Positions 26,626 to 37,387 are shown, numbered from the stretch's first letter. The stretch: 64,000 nt of DNA from Pseudomonas sp. ACN8 (GCF_002303925.1 NZ_MRCS01000014.1:1-64000); one strand, 5' to 3'. Translations and numbers: made by a program. The notes: generated by a model from the letters alone, not told the origin.

Positions 26626-27546
26626 TCAGCTCAGATGCACGACATCCGGCAATTCCATGGCCCGGACTTCGTTTTGCAGAAAGTCGCTGAGCCGGCGCAT
26701 GCGCTCGCCGCCGGGCCGGGTTTTCGGCCAGACCAGGTAATAATTCTCACCACTGGCGACGGCGGTCGGCCACGGCAAACTCAGACGTCCCTGCGCGACA
26801 TCCTCCGCCACCATCAGCAGATCGCCCACGGACACACCGTAACCTCGAGCGGCAGCGATCATGCCCAGCTCCAGGGTATCGAACACCTGTCCGCCCTTGA
26901 GCGACACCTGATCGGCCAACCCCATGCGCTCCAGCCAGTTGCGCCAGTCGCGACGGTCCGGTGTCGGGTGCAGCAATTCGGTATTGGCCAAACGCGTGAC
27001 ATCCCAAGGCTGATCGTTCAGCAGGTTGGGGGCGCCCACCGGGATCAATTCCTCGGGGAACAGGTAACTCGCCTCCCAGTCCGGGGGGAAATGTCCATTG
27101 CTCAGCAGCACCGCACAGTCGAACGGCTCGTCATTGAAATCCACCGAATCGACGTCCATCCACGCACTGGTCAATTGCACTTCATTGCCCGGCTGCAGAT
27201 GACGGAAGCGACTGAGGCGCGCCAGCAACCAGCGCATGGTCAGGGTCGACGGGGCTTTCATGCGCAGGATGTCGTCTTCGGCGCGCAAGGTATTGCAGGC
27301 GCGCTCCAGGGCGGTGAAGCCTTCGCGAATGCCCGGCAGCAGCAGACGGGCCGACTCGGTCAGTTGCAGGTTGCGGCCACTGCGGTGAAACAAGCGGCAA
27401 GCAAAATGCTCTTCGAGCGTACGAATATGTCGGCTGACTGCGCTTTGGGTAATCGACAGCTCTTCGGCCGCGCGAGTAAACGAACTGTGCCGCGCCGCCG
27501 CTTCGAATGCGCGCAGGGCATACAAGGGAGGAAGACGACGAGACAT
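26626..27546 (-). CDS. LysR-family transcriptional regulator (GcvA-like)
   Basis: A 306-residue LysR regulator. The winged HTH is at residues 1-65 (LPPLYALRAFEAAARHSSFTRAAEELSITQSAVSRHIRTLE), and the effector-binding domain from about 90 has the class start LRMKAPSTLTMRWLLARL. It resembles the GcvA/AmpR subgroup. It is divergent from a MATE exporter gene over 152 bases, so it may control that gene and itself; this is inference. By position it corresponds to PA5293. Confidence 0.9.
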   Translation of the reverse strand: MSRRLPPLYALRAFEAAARHSSFTRAAEELSITQSAVSRHIRTLEEHFACRLFHRSGRNLQLTESARLLLPGIREGFTALERACNTLRAEDDILRMKAPSTLTMRWLLARLSRFRHLQPGNEVQLTSAWMDVDSVDFNDEPFDCAVLLSNGHFPPDWEASYLFPEELIPVGAPNLLNDQPWDVTRLANTELLHPTPDRRDWRNWLERMGLADQVSLKGGQVFDTLELGMIAAARGYGVSVGDLLMVAEDVAQGRLSLPWPTAVASGENYYLVWPKTRPGGERMRRLSDFLQNEVRAMELPDVVHLS

Positions 27547-27698
27547 TGGGAAAGCTCCTACTGCGGGGTTCGTCTACCCTAGCAGAAACTCTCCAGCATG
27601 AGTTTTAATCATGCCACCCATCCTTTTTATCCCTTTGTGCAAACCGCGCAGAGCGCCGAGAATCGGTGTTTTCCTGTTCCCTTTGATAATCGAGCGTG

Positions 27699-29102
27699 AT
27701 GACCATGCAGCATCCGGCACGTACTGAACTCTGGGCCATTCTGCGGCTGGCGGGGCCGCTGATTGCCTCGCAGTTGGCGCACATGCTGATGGTCCTCACC
27801 GACACCCTGATGATGGCGCGCCTGAGCCCCGAGGCGCTGGCCGGTGGCGGGCTCGGCGCGGCGACCTATTCGTTCGTGTCGATTTTCTGCATCGGCGTGA
27901 TCGCGGCGGTCGGCACACTGGTGGCGATCCGTCAGGGTGCCGGCGATATTGTCGGTGCCACTCGCCTGACCCAGGCCGGGTTGTGGTTGGCGTGGTTGAT
28001 GGCACTGGCCGCCGGCTTGCTGCTATGGAACCTCAAACCGATGCTGCTGCTGTTCGGCCAGACGGAAAGCAACGTCCAGATGGCCGGACAGTTTTTGATC
28101 TTCCTGCCGTTCGCCCTGCCCGGCTACCTGAGCTTCATGGCCCTGCGCGGGTTCACCAGCGCCATTGGCCGTGCGACGCCGGTGATGGTCATCAGCCTCG
28201 GCGGGACGGTGGCTAACTTTGTGCTCAATTACGCGCTGATCACCGGTATGTTCGGTCTGCCGAAACTGGGGCTGGTCGGCATTGGTCTGGTCACGGCCAT
28301 AGTCGCCAACCTGATGGCACTTGCGCTGGCGTGGCACATTCGTCGGCATCCGGCTTATGAGGCCTATCCGCTGCGCCAGGGCCTGTCGCGGCTGAACCGC
28401 CAGTACCTGAAGGAACTGTGGCGCCTGGGCCTGCCGATTGGCGGCACCTACGCGGTGGAAGTCGGGCTGTTTGCCTTCGCCGCGCTGTGCATGGGCACCA
28501 TGGGCAGCACGCAGCTGGGCGCACACCAGATCGCCCTGCAAATCGTTTCAGTAGCGTTCATGGTCCCGGCGGGTATTTCCTACGCAATCACCATGCGCAT
28601 CGGCCAGCACTACGGTGCCGGGCAATTGCTGGATGCGCGCCTGGCCGGACGGGTCGGTATCGCGTTCGGGGCCGTGGCGATGCTGTGTTTCGCCATGGTC
28701 TTCTGGCTATTGCCAAACCAGTTGGTCGGTTTGTTTCTCGACCACAACGACCCTGCGTTTCGCGATGTCATCAACCTGGCCGTGAGCCTGTTGGCGGTGG
28801 CGGCCTGGTTCGAACTGTTCGACGGCGTGCAAACCATCGCCATGGGCTGCATTCGCGGGCTCAAGGATGCCAAGACCACTTTCCTCGTCGGCCTGGGTTG
28901 CTATTGGCTGATTGGCGCACCGGCGGCGTGGTGGATGGCGTTCCACCTGGACTGGGGGCCAACGGGTGTCTGGTGGGGGCTGGCGCTGGGGCTGGCGTGT
29001 GCGGCGGTGAGCCTGACGCTGGGGTTTGAGTGGAAGATGAAGCGGATGATCAAGCGCGATACGACGTCAGAGCAACGCTTCGAGATCGCTCAGCCTGACT
29101 GA
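27699..29102 (+). CDS. MATE-family multidrug/cation antiporter
   Basis: A 467-residue inner-membrane protein with twelve predicted helices in two homologous halves. It starts with the MATE features LRLAGPLIASQLAHMLMVLTDTLMMAR and carries the second-half counterpart LWRLGLPIGGTYAVEVGLFAFAALCMG. It is related to NorM/PmpM exporters that expel cationic drugs using Na+ or H+. Starts at GTG 27696, ATG 27699 and ATG 27705 are all possible; none has a strong RBS. By position it corresponds to PA5294. A REPIN follows. Confidence 0.92.
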   Translation: MTMQHPARTELWAILRLAGPLIASQLAHMLMVLTDTLMMARLSPEALAGGGLGAATYSFVSIFCIGVIAAVGTLVAIRQGAGDIVGATRLTQAGLWLAWLMALAAGLLLWNLKPMLLLFGQTESNVQMAGQFLIFLPFALPGYLSFMALRGFTSAIGRATPVMVISLGGTVANFVLNYALITGMFGLPKLGLVGIGLVTAIVANLMALALAWHIRRHPAYEAYPLRQGLSRLNRQYLKELWRLGLPIGGTYAVEVGLFAFAALCMGTMGSTQLGAHQIALQIVSVAFMVPAGISYAITMRIGQHYGAGQLLDARLAGRVGIAFGAVAMLCFAMVFWLLPNQLVGLFLDHNDPAFRDVINLAVSLLAVAAWFELFDGVQTIAMGCIRGLKDAKTTFLVGLGCYWLIGAPAAWWMAFHLDWGPTGVWWGLALGLACAAVSLTLGFEWKMKRMIKRDTTSEQRFEIAQPD

Positions 29103-29107
29103 GATCC

Positions 29108-29200
29108 CTTGTAGGAGTGAGCCTGCTCGCGATAGCGAACTATCAGCCGACATGAATGTTGACTGACCTGGCCTCATCGCGAGCAGGCTCACTCCTACAG
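29108..29200. repeat. REPIN after the MATE gene
   Basis: Left arm TTGTAGGAGTGAGCCTGCTC and right arm ending GGCTCACTCCTACAG. Both arms carry the same compensating change (GTGAGC / GCTCAC in place of GCGAGC / GCTCGC), so the pair keeps symmetry. Confidence 0.9.
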
Positions 29201-29216
29201 GGGGCGCGCGGAGTTT

Positions 29217-30890
29217 TTAACTCATGATTTCCAGCATCGGCTGCTGACTGGAGCCAACCGTCAGATACTCCACCAACTCATCCAGCGGCAATGGCTTGCT
29301 GATCAAATATCCCTGCACCTGATCGCACTCAAACCCGCGCAGCAGATCCAGTTGCTCCGGCGTTTCCACACCTTCTGCGACCACCTCGAGGTTGAGGTTG
29401 TGCGCCAGATTGATCATCGCGTGGACCAGCTTGCGGTTTTCCTCGCGCTGTTCCATGCCGCCGACAAAGCTCTTGTCGATCTTCAGCAAGGTGATCGGCA
29501 GGCTGTTGAGGTGCACGAACGACGAGAATCCGGTGCCGAAGTCGTCGAGTGAGAACCGCACGCCCAGCCGTCCGAGGGCGTCCATGGTCTGCTTGACCAG
29601 ATCGCTGCGACGCATCACGGCGGTTTCGGTCAGTTCGAACTCCAGCCACTGCGCCTCGACACCGCGCTCGGCAATCAGGCGACTGAGGGTCGACAGCAAC
29701 TGGCTGTCCTGGAACTGCCGGAACGACAGGTTGATCGCCATGTGCAACGGCGGCAAACCCAGCTCAAGCAGCGCCTGCATGTCACGCAAGGCCCGGGAAA
29801 TCACCCAGTAGCCCAGCGGCACGATCAGGCCGCTCTGCTCGGCCAGCGGCACGAACTCGCTCGGCGGCAACAAGCCGCGCTCGGCATGGCGCCAGCGCAC
29901 GAGGGCTTCGAGGCCGACAATTTGCCCGTCTTCGAGATTCAGCCGTGGCTGGTAGTGCAGCTCCAGCTCATCGCGGCGCAGTGCCCGACGCAGCTCGGTT
30001 TCGAGGTCGGCGATGCTGCGGGCATTGCGGTTGATACGCTCGTTGAAAATGTGAAAGGTACAGCCCTGGGTGCTTTTGGCCTGCTGCATGGCGATGTGCG
30101 CATGCCACATCAGCGGGTCCGCACCGGTCTGGGCCCGGGCGTGGGCGATGCCCAGGCTGGAACCGATCAGCAGGCTTTCGCCATCGACCCAATAAGGCTC
30201 GGCCAGTGCTTCGCTGATACGCTCGGCCATCCACTCGGCACGCTGGGGAGCTCGACGGGTGTCGATCAGCAGCGCGAATTCATCACTGCCCAGGCGCGCC
30301 AGTTGATCGCCGGCCTCAAGCTGATTCTTGAGCCGCGCCACCACTTGCAGTATCAGGCGGTCACCGGCCTGATGGCCAAGGGCATCGTTGGCATAACGGA
30401 AGTTGTCGAGGTCGAGATGACCGAGGGCCAGGCCGCGACCATCGTTTTCCGCCAAGCGCGCCGTCAGCAGGGTCTGGAAGCCCTGACGGTTGGCGATGCC
30501 GGTCAGCGGATCTTGCTCGGCCAGGCGTTGCAGGGTGTTTTCCAGGACGCCGCGTTCGCGCACATGGCGCAGGCAACGGCGCAACATGCCGGAATCGAGC
30601 AGGTCGCGCACCAGCCAGTCACTCACGCCATCGGGTGGGGTCTGCGGCTCATGGTCGAGCAGCAGCACCGTCGGCAGGCTGCAACGGCCCGGCGCCGGTT
30701 GAAGTTGCGGGATGGTCAATAACACCGCGCTGCGGTTGTCATCGAACAGACTGCTGACCGACTCCCAACTCGGCGCGCTGATGAGCACGGCCGAGCTCCC
30801 CATAGGAGCCAGACACTCGCGCAACAACGCTGCCCACGCTGGCTCTTCGGCCAGTAGCAGCAAACGCAAGGGTTCGACAGGCGTAGACAA
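29217..30890 (-). CDS. proE: GGDEF-EAL cyclic-di-GMP phosphodiesterase, ProE-like
   Basis: A 557-residue protein in three parts: a degenerate receiver-like domain (about 1-115), a GGDEF domain (about 120-280) whose active-site loop reads GSDEF, and an EAL domain (about 300-545) with EALVRW, ELTETAVMR, DDFGTGFSS and QGYLISKPL. EAL catalytic residues look intact, so hydrolysis of c-di-GMP is expected; P. aeruginosa PA5295 (ProE) at the same locus is an active phosphodiesterase. The start is TTG at 30890: a stop codon three codons upstream and a GGGAG box exclude earlier starts. Confidence 0.88.
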   Translation of the reverse strand: MSTPVEPLRLLLLAEEPAWAALLRECLAPMGSSAVLISAPSWESVSSLFDDNRSAVLLTIPQLQPAPGRCSLPTVLLLDHEPQTPPDGVSDWLVRDLLDSGMLRRCLRHVRERGVLENTLQRLAEQDPLTGIANRQGFQTLLTARLAENDGRGLALGHLDLDNFRYANDALGHQAGDRLILQVVARLKNQLEAGDQLARLGSDEFALLIDTRRAPQRAEWMAERISEALAEPYWVDGESLLIGSSLGIAHARAQTGADPLMWHAHIAMQQAKSTQGCTFHIFNERINRNARSIADLETELRRALRRDELELHYQPRLNLEDGQIVGLEALVRWRHAERGLLPPSEFVPLAEQSGLIVPLGYWVISRALRDMQALLELGLPPLHMAINLSFRQFQDSQLLSTLSRLIAERGVEAQWLEFELTETAVMRRSDLVKQTMDALGRLGVRFSLDDFGTGFSSFVHLNSLPITLLKIDKSFVGGMEQREENRKLVHAMINLAHNLNLEVVAEGVETPEQLDLLRGFECDQVQGYLISKPLPLDELVEYLTVGSSQQPMLEIMS

Positions 30891-31154
30891 GCTAGCTCCC
30901 TAGACTCTGCAAAGATGTAGGCGACGGGCATTATGCCGTTCCGATGACCAATGACAATGACATCAGTGAGCAAAACCAGCCCTTTGTATCCGCAATTACG
31001 AACATTAGCCGCAAATTCGTTGCGCATCCTGCGTGAAAGTAACAAAACCGGCAATTACAGATAGCGTGCTACGTCACAAGTCGGACAGAGCAGCACAATT
31101 CGCTGAGCCTGTTAAAATGCCGGCCCATTTCGTGACTGACTCCTGAATTTACCT

Positions 31155-33164
31155 ATGTCCCGACTCAATCCCCGGCAGCAAGAAGCCGTGAACTACGTCG
31201 GCGGCCCTCTATTGGTGCTCGCCGGTGCAGGCTCCGGCAAGACCAGCGTGATCACGCGCAAAATCGCGCACCTGATCCAGAACTGCGGCATTCGCGCCCA
31301 GTACATCGTCGCCATGACCTTTACCAACAAGGCCGCCCGCGAAATGAAGGAACGGGTCGGCACCCTGCTGCGTGCCGGTGAAGGGCGCGGGCTGACGGTC
31401 TGCACGTTCCACAACCTGGGCCTGAACATCATCCGCAAGGAACACGTGCGGCTGGGCTACAAACCGGGCTTCTCGATCTTCGACGAGACCGACGTCAAGG
31501 CCCTGATGACCGACATCATGCAGAAGGAATACTCGGGCGACGACGGTGTCGACGAGATCAAGAACATGATCGGCGCCTGGAAAAACGACCTGATCCTGCC
31601 AGCCCAGGCCCTGGAAAACGCGCGCAACCCCAAGGAGCAGACCGCTGCCATCGTCTACACCCACTACCAGCGCACGCTCAAGGCGTTCAACGCGGTGGAC
31701 TTCGACGACCTGATCCTGCTGCCGGTGAAGCTGTTCGAAGAGCACGCCGACATCCTGGAAAAGTGGCAGAACAAGGTGCGTTACCTGCTGGTCGACGAGT
31801 ACCAGGACACCAACGCCAGCCAGTACCTTCTGGTGAAAATGCTCATCGGCAAGCGCAACCAGTTCACCGTGGTGGGCGACGACGACCAGTCGATCTACGC
31901 CTGGCGCGGCGCTCGACCGGAAAACCTGATGTTGCTCAAGGAAGACTACCCGTCCTTGAAAGTGGTGATGCTGGAGCAGAACTACCGCTCCACCAGCCGC
32001 ATCCTGCGCTGCGCCAACGTACTGATCTCGAACAACCCCCACGAGTTCGAAAAACAGCTGTGGAGTGAAATGGGCCACGGCGACGAGATCCGCGTGATCC
32101 GTTGCCGCAACGAGGACGCCGAGGCCGAGCGCGTGGCCATGGAAATCCTCAGCCTGCACTTGCGCACCGACCGACCGTACAGTGATTTCGCGATCCTCTA
32201 TCGCGGCAACTACCAGGCCAAGCTGATCGAGCTGAAGTTGCAGCATCACCAGGTGCCGTATCGCCTGTCCGGCGGCAACAGCTTCTTCGGGCGTCAGGAG
32301 GTGAAAGACCTGATGGCCTACTTCCGCCTGATCGTGAACCCGGACGACGACAATGCATTCCTGCGGGTGATCAACGTGCCGCGCCGCGAGATCGGCTCGA
32401 CCACCCTGGAGAAGCTGGGCAACTACGCCACCGAGCGCAAGATCTCGATGTACGCCGCCACCGACGAGATCGGCCTGGGCGAGCATCTGGACAGCCGCTT
32501 CACCGATCGCCTCTCGCGCTTCAAGCGTTTCATGGATCGGGTGCGCGAGCAGTGCGCCGGCGAAGACCCGATCTCGGCCCTGCGCAGCATGGTCATGGAC
32601 ATCGACTACGAGAACTGGCTGCGTACCAACAGCTCCAGCGACAAGGCCGCCGACTACCGCATGGGTAACGTCTGGTTCCTGATCGAGGCGCTCAAGAACA
32701 CCCTGGAAAAAGACGAAGAAGGCGAGATGACCGTCGAAGACGCCATCGGCAAACTCGTCCTGCGCGACATGCTTGAGCGCCAGCAGGAAGAGGAAGACGG
32801 CGCCGAAGGTGTGCAGATGATGACCTTGCATGCGTCCAAGGGCCTGGAATTCCCCTACGTGTTCATCATGGGCATGGAAGAGGAAATCCTCCCGCACCGT
32901 TCCAGCATCGAAGCCGACACCATCGAAGAAGAACGTCGCCTGGCCTACGTGGGCATTACCCGTGCACGCCAGACCCTGGCCTTCACCTTCGCCGCCAAGC
33001 GCAAGCAGTACGGCGAGATCATCGATTGCGCGCCGAGCCGCTTCCTCGATGAATTGCCGCCGGACGATCTGGCCTGGGAAGGCAACGACGACACACCGAC
33101 CGAAGTCAAAGCCGTGCGAGGCAACAACGCACTGGCAGATATACGCGCGATGTTAAAGCGCTAG
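31155..33164 (+). CDS. rep: ATP-dependent DNA helicase Rep
   Basis: A 669-residue superfamily 1A 3'-5' helicase that clears protein barriers ahead of the replisome. Motifs: Walker A GAGSGKT (22-28), Ia AMTFTNKAAREMKERV, Walker B LLVDEYQDTN, III GDDDQSIYAWRGA, IV LEQNYRS, V MTLHASKGLEF and VI VGITRARQ. Length and motif spacing fit Rep and not UvrD. The preceding 264 bases hold a possible -10 TTAAAAT near 31113 but no clear -35. Confidence 0.96.
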   Translation: MSRLNPRQQEAVNYVGGPLLVLAGAGSGKTSVITRKIAHLIQNCGIRAQYIVAMTFTNKAAREMKERVGTLLRAGEGRGLTVCTFHNLGLNIIRKEHVRLGYKPGFSIFDETDVKALMTDIMQKEYSGDDGVDEIKNMIGAWKNDLILPAQALENARNPKEQTAAIVYTHYQRTLKAFNAVDFDDLILLPVKLFEEHADILEKWQNKVRYLLVDEYQDTNASQYLLVKMLIGKRNQFTVVGDDDQSIYAWRGARPENLMLLKEDYPSLKVVMLEQNYRSTSRILRCANVLISNNPHEFEKQLWSEMGHGDEIRVIRCRNEDAEAERVAMEILSLHLRTDRPYSDFAILYRGNYQAKLIELKLQHHQVPYRLSGGNSFFGRQEVKDLMAYFRLIVNPDDDNAFLRVINVPRREIGSTTLEKLGNYATERKISMYAATDEIGLGEHLDSRFTDRLSRFKRFMDRVREQCAGEDPISALRSMVMDIDYENWLRTNSSSDKAADYRMGNVWFLIEALKNTLEKDEEGEMTVEDAIGKLVLRDMLERQQEEEDGAEGVQMMTLHASKGLEFPYVFIMGMEEEILPHRSSIEADTIEEERRLAYVGITRARQTLAFTFAAKRKQYGEIIDCAPSRFLDELPPDDLAWEGNDDTPTEVKAVRGNNALADIRAMLKR

Positions 33165-33170
33165 AATTGA

Positions 33171-33794
<624 letters not shown>

Positions 33795-33814
33795 AGCCGG
33801 GACAAAGTAGTACC

Positions 33815-33907
33815 CCTGTAGGAGCGAGCCTGCTCGCGATTGCATAGTGTCAGCCGACATAGTCATTGGCTGATACACCGCTATCGCGAGCAGGCTCGCT
33901 CCTACAG
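33815..33907. repeat. REPIN after xpt
   Basis: Left arm CTGTAGGAGCGAGCCTGCTC and right arm ending GGCTCGCTCCTACAG; fully matched arms. Confidence 0.92.
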
Positions 33908-33925
33908 TTGTTTTTGGGCGAGCAG

Positions 33926-35848
33926 TTATTGCGTAGTGGCCTTGAGACCCATGAGCAACAAGCGCTGAAACAGGTCTTCCATCAAGCCCTCCGGGTTGGC
34001 CAGTTGCATGCGCTGCAGGTGCTCCTGGAACAACGCAGGCTCCGGCGCATCCAGCGCTGCCTTGCCCAACTCCAGCACCTCGCTCAGCTTGAACTTGCTC
34101 TTGAGCCAGTTCAGCGCCCGCAACAGATCGCGCTCGACCTCGGTGAAATCACAGCCCAGCGGATACTCCGGAAACAGCCGTGGATGCCGCGCCTGAATCG
34201 CCTGCAAACGCTGCGGACTGTTATCGGTAAAGCGCGGATCGAGACAAAAGTCCTTGGGCAATTTGCCGACTTTCTGCGCCTGCTCGATCAATCCCGGCTG
34301 AAAACGCGAGTCGCTGATGTTGAGCAAAGCCTCGATCACTGCCGCATCGGTTTTGCCACGAAGATCGGCGATGCCGTATTCGGTGACCACGATGTCCCGC
34401 AAGTGCCGGGGAATCGTGCAGTGACCATATTCCCAGACGATGTTCGAGCTGACGTCGCCACCAGACTCGCGCCAGCTGCGCAGCAGCAACACCGAGCGCG
34501 CGCCTTGCAACGCATGCCCCTGCACCACGAAGTTGTATTGCCCGCCTACGCCGCTGAGCACACGTCCATCTTCGAGCTGATCCGCCACCGCGGCACCGAG
34601 CAAGGTCACGGTGAACGCGGTGTTGATGAACCGCGCATCCAGGCGCTGCAAGCGCTTGAGTTCTTCCTGGCCGTAGAGCTCGTTGATGTAGCTGATGCGG
34701 GTCATGTTGAATTCGAGCCGCTTGTTTTGCGGTAATTCGCGCAAGCGTTCGTAGTAGCTGCGCGGACCGAGGAAGAAACCGCCGTGCACCGAGATACCAT
34801 CGGTTTGTGCCGCCTCGTCGAGGGTGCCGGCATTCGCCTGCTGTTGGGTCGCCACGTCCGGGTAGACCTTGCGCCGCACGATCCCGGCATCCGCCAGCAC
34901 CAGCAAACCGTTGACGAACATTTCGCTGCAGCCATACAGGCCTTTGGCGAAGAGGCCGATGCCGCCTTCGCGCTCGATCAGTTGCGCCCAATGGCTGAGC
35001 TCTACGTCTGCCAGCAAAGCCCTGTATTCGTCATTGTCGGCTTGCCGTACCAGCAGCGCCGCCGTCAGCGCATCCCCCATGGAACCGATGCCGATCTGCA
35101 AGGTGCCGCCGTCACGCACCAGAGTGCTGGCGTGCAGGCCGATGAAGTGGTCCTGACACCCCACCGGCATGTTCGGCGTGGAAAACAGTGTGGTGTTGTC
35201 CTTCTCATCGATCAACAGGTCAAAGGTGTCGATGCCGAGTTCCGCATCGCCGGGCATGTAGGGCAGATCGTTGTGCACCTGCCCGACCATCAGGATGGTT
35301 TCCCCCGTAGCGCGGCGCTTGGCGATCATCGGTAACAGGTCGAGGGTGATGTCCGGGTTGCAGCTCAGGCTCAAGCGGTCGGGATGCTCGGCATGGCTGG
35401 CCACCAGTTGCGCCACCAGATTCAAACCGGCGGCATTGATGTCCCGCGCCGCATGGCTGTAATTGCTGCTGACGTAATCCTGTTGCGCCGTGGCACTGTT
35501 GAGCAGGCTGCCGGGCTGCATGAAGAACTGCTGGATGTGGATGTTGCCCGGCAGACCATCGCGACGCAGATCGGCAAGAAAATCCAGCTCGGGATAATCG
35601 CCGAAAACCCGTTCGATGAAGGGTTCGAGAAAGCGTTTTTGCAATCCATCGCCCAAGGGCGGGCGCCCCAGGCACAACGCGGTGTAGATCGTCAGCCGTC
35701 GTTCGGGTGACTGTGCGATTCGCCGATACAGCGCGTTGACGAAGTGATTGGGTTTGCCCAACCCCAGAGGCAGGCCCATGTGGATATGCGCCGGCAACCG
35801 TGCCAAGACGTCATCGACTGCCTGTTCGATAGAGCACAACTGAACCAT
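33926..35848 (-). CDS. Acetyl-CoA hydrolase/transferase family protein
   Basis: A 640-residue member of the acetyl-CoA hydrolase/CoA-transferase superfamily. The N-terminal NagB-like domain starts with a GLPLGLGKPNHFVNALY glycine-rich segment; the C-terminal domain has SGVGGQYNFVVQGHALQGARS and VVTEYGIADLRGKT, where the E of TEYG is the catalytic glutamate expected for CoA transferases. It is longer than typical acetate:CoA enzymes (about 500 aa). Start 35848 is chosen because GGAGG lies directly before it; an upstream GTG would place the RBS within the gene. The substrate is unknown. Confidence 0.88.
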   Translation of the reverse strand: MVQLCSIEQAVDDVLARLPAHIHMGLPLGLGKPNHFVNALYRRIAQSPERRLTIYTALCLGRPPLGDGLQKRFLEPFIERVFGDYPELDFLADLRRDGLPGNIHIQQFFMQPGSLLNSATAQQDYVSSNYSHAARDINAAGLNLVAQLVASHAEHPDRLSLSCNPDITLDLLPMIAKRRATGETILMVGQVHNDLPYMPGDAELGIDTFDLLIDEKDNTTLFSTPNMPVGCQDHFIGLHASTLVRDGGTLQIGIGSMGDALTAALLVRQADNDEYRALLADVELSHWAQLIEREGGIGLFAKGLYGCSEMFVNGLLVLADAGIVRRKVYPDVATQQQANAGTLDEAAQTDGISVHGGFFLGPRSYYERLRELPQNKRLEFNMTRISYINELYGQEELKRLQRLDARFINTAFTVTLLGAAVADQLEDGRVLSGVGGQYNFVVQGHALQGARSVLLLRSWRESGGDVSSNIVWEYGHCTIPRHLRDIVVTEYGIADLRGKTDAAVIEALLNISDSRFQPGLIEQAQKVGKLPKDFCLDPRFTDNSPQRLQAIQARHPRLFPEYPLGCDFTEVERDLLRALNWLKSKFKLSEVLELGKAALDAPEPALFQEHLQRMQLANPEGLMEDLFQRLLLMGLKATTQ

Positions 35849-35927
35849 CGGGTCCTCCCTCACGTTCCATGACTTGGGCCTGGACCGAGCTTGCCGTGTC
35901 TTTGCTGCATTGACCAGCCTATAAAAA

Positions 35928-36029
35928 CTGTAGGAGCGAGCTTGCTCGCGATAGATTCACAGACGCCGCGGGGCATCAGGTTCGCCGCGTTATCGTTGAC
36001 GACCATCGCGAGCGGGCTCGCTCCTACAG
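35928..36029. repeat. REPIN upstream of the CoA-transferase gene
   Basis: Left arm CTGTAGGAGCGAGCTTGCTC and right arm ATCGCGAGCGGGCTCGCTCC then TACAG; the loop bases differ between arms (CTTG and CGGG). Confidence 0.9.
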
Positions 36030-36064
36030 ATGGGCAGCGGTGTTCATTGAAACGATGGGCACAA

Positions 36065-36088
36065 AAAAGCCGCTCGAAAGCGGCTTTT
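36065..36088 (-). terminator. Terminator of the cytochrome c5 gene
   Basis: Perfect 10-bp stem AAAAGCCGCT / AGCGGCTTTT closed by a CGAA loop (TTCG on the transcribed strand), followed by a T-run on the minus strand. Confidence 0.88.
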
Positions 36089-36106
36089 CACCAGCAAGAC
36101 TCAGGC

Positions 36107-36541
36107 TTATTTCAAGCCGGACATCTTCTGGATGGCGCCTTTGAGCTCGGCGTCTGCACAATCGGCGCAGGTACCTTTTGGCGGCATCGAGTTGATGCCG
36201 GAGATCGCCTTGGCGAGCAGGCCGTCAACACCACCTTCTTTCTTGGCGCGCTCGCCCCAAGCGGCGGCATCACCGATTTTCGGCGCGCCCAACAGGCCTG
36301 AACCGTGGCAAGCGTTGCAATGTTTTGCAATCACTTCATCCGGAGTTTTCGCACCGCCACCGCCGCCGGCCGAAGCGGCGACTTCCATGCCCTTGCACTC
36401 TTTACCCTGAACACAAACCTGGCCGACTGGCTCAAGGCGTTTGGCAATTTCGTCGTTGGTCGCAGCCTGAGCGCTGACACTGACAGCCCATAGGGCCAAT
36501 ACGGTTGCTGGTGCAGCCAGCATTTTCATAATTAGGTTCAC
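36107..36541 (-). CDS. cycB: Cytochrome c5-family monohaem protein
   Basis: A 144-residue periplasmic c-type cytochrome. Signal peptide about residues 1-27 (ending VSAQAAT), haem site CNACHGSG, a downstream Met ligand in INSMPPKG and the extra disulfide pair CADC typical of cytochrome c5. A glycine run (SAGGGGGAK) precedes the haem domain. The start is GTG at 36541, which has GAGGG seven bases upstream; ATG at 36529 lacks an RBS but would also leave a working signal. It is a likely electron carrier to a terminal oxidase. Confidence 0.88.
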   Translation of the reverse strand: MNLIMKMLAAPATVLALWAVSVSAQAATNDEIAKRLEPVGQVCVQGKECKGMEVAASAGGGGGAKTPDEVIAKHCNACHGSGLLGAPKIGDAAAWGERAKKEGGVDGLLAKAISGINSMPPKGTCADCADAELKGAIQKMSGLK

Positions 36542-36711
36542 GCGTTCACCCTCAATGGTGGCTAGTCACGCCTACGGCCACGGTTCGCAGGCGGGCGCAA
36601 GTATAGCGGTAAGCCCGTCGCACTGAAACAACCCCAAAGTCGGAGGGGTCTTAGGCCGCGACGGAAAAACAGCCCGGGCGCCTCTGCGATGCTGGCAGGA
36701 CGCCTCTTTTC

Positions 36712-37260
36712 TTAGAAATTTGCCGGCGTGGCTGCGCTGATTAGTCGCGCCGGCACGTCGAACGGATTACGGAAACGGTGTGGCTTGGTACTTTCAAAGT
36801 AGTAGCTATCGCCGGCTTCGAGGACAAAAGTTTCGAGACCGACCACCAGTTCCAGTTTTCCTTCGACCAGGATGCCGGTTTCCTCGCCCTCATGGGTGAG
36901 CATCTCGTCACCGGTGTCGGCACCTGGCGGATAGATTTCATTGAGGAATGCGATAGCCCGGCTCGGGTGCGCCCGACCGACCAGTTTCATGGTCACCGCG
37001 CCATCGGAAATATCGATCAGCTCGTTGGCCTTGTAGACGATCTGAGTCGGTTTCTCCTGCAGGATTTCTTCGGAAAAGAACTCGACCATGGACATGGGAA
37101 TCCCGCCCAACACCTTGCGCAGCGAACTGATCGAAGGGCTCACGCTGTTCTTCTCGATCATCGAAATCGTGCTGTTGGTGACCCCCGCCCGTTTGGCGAG
37201 CTCACGCTGGGAAAGGCCTTTGAGCCTACGGATGGATTGCAGTCGTTCACCGACGTCCAA
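36712..37260 (-). CDS. pauR: XRE-cupin regulator, PauR-like
   Basis: A 182-residue regulator: HTH at 1-60 (LQSIRRLKGLSQRELAKRAGVTNSTISMIEKN) and cupin sensor domain at about 105-180 (GEETGILVEGKLELVVG, SYYFESTKPHRFRNP). This is the PuuR/PauR type. In P. aeruginosa PA5301 (PauR), at the same locus beside dadX, represses putrescine and cadaverine catabolism. The start is TTG at 37260 with GGAGG eight bases upstream; no ATG is available. Nearby amine oxidase and aldehyde dehydrogenase genes are the expected targets. Confidence 0.88.
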   Translation of the reverse strand: MDVGERLQSIRRLKGLSQRELAKRAGVTNSTISMIEKNSVSPSISSLRKVLGGIPMSMVEFFSEEILQEKPTQIVYKANELIDISDGAVTMKLVGRAHPSRAIAFLNEIYPPGADTGDEMLTHEGEETGILVEGKLELVVGLETFVLEAGDSYYFESTKPHRFRNPFDVPARLISAATPANF

Positions 37261-37387
37261 AGCTTGCGCCTCCAGGATTCAGATTGTTGGAATAGTGAGC
37301 GTTATCATGGCGACAGCGTTCAGTATTTACAACACCTTGACCTGAATCCTGCTCAGCGAGGCGACTTCCGGTCTGGAGCCCTGCGCA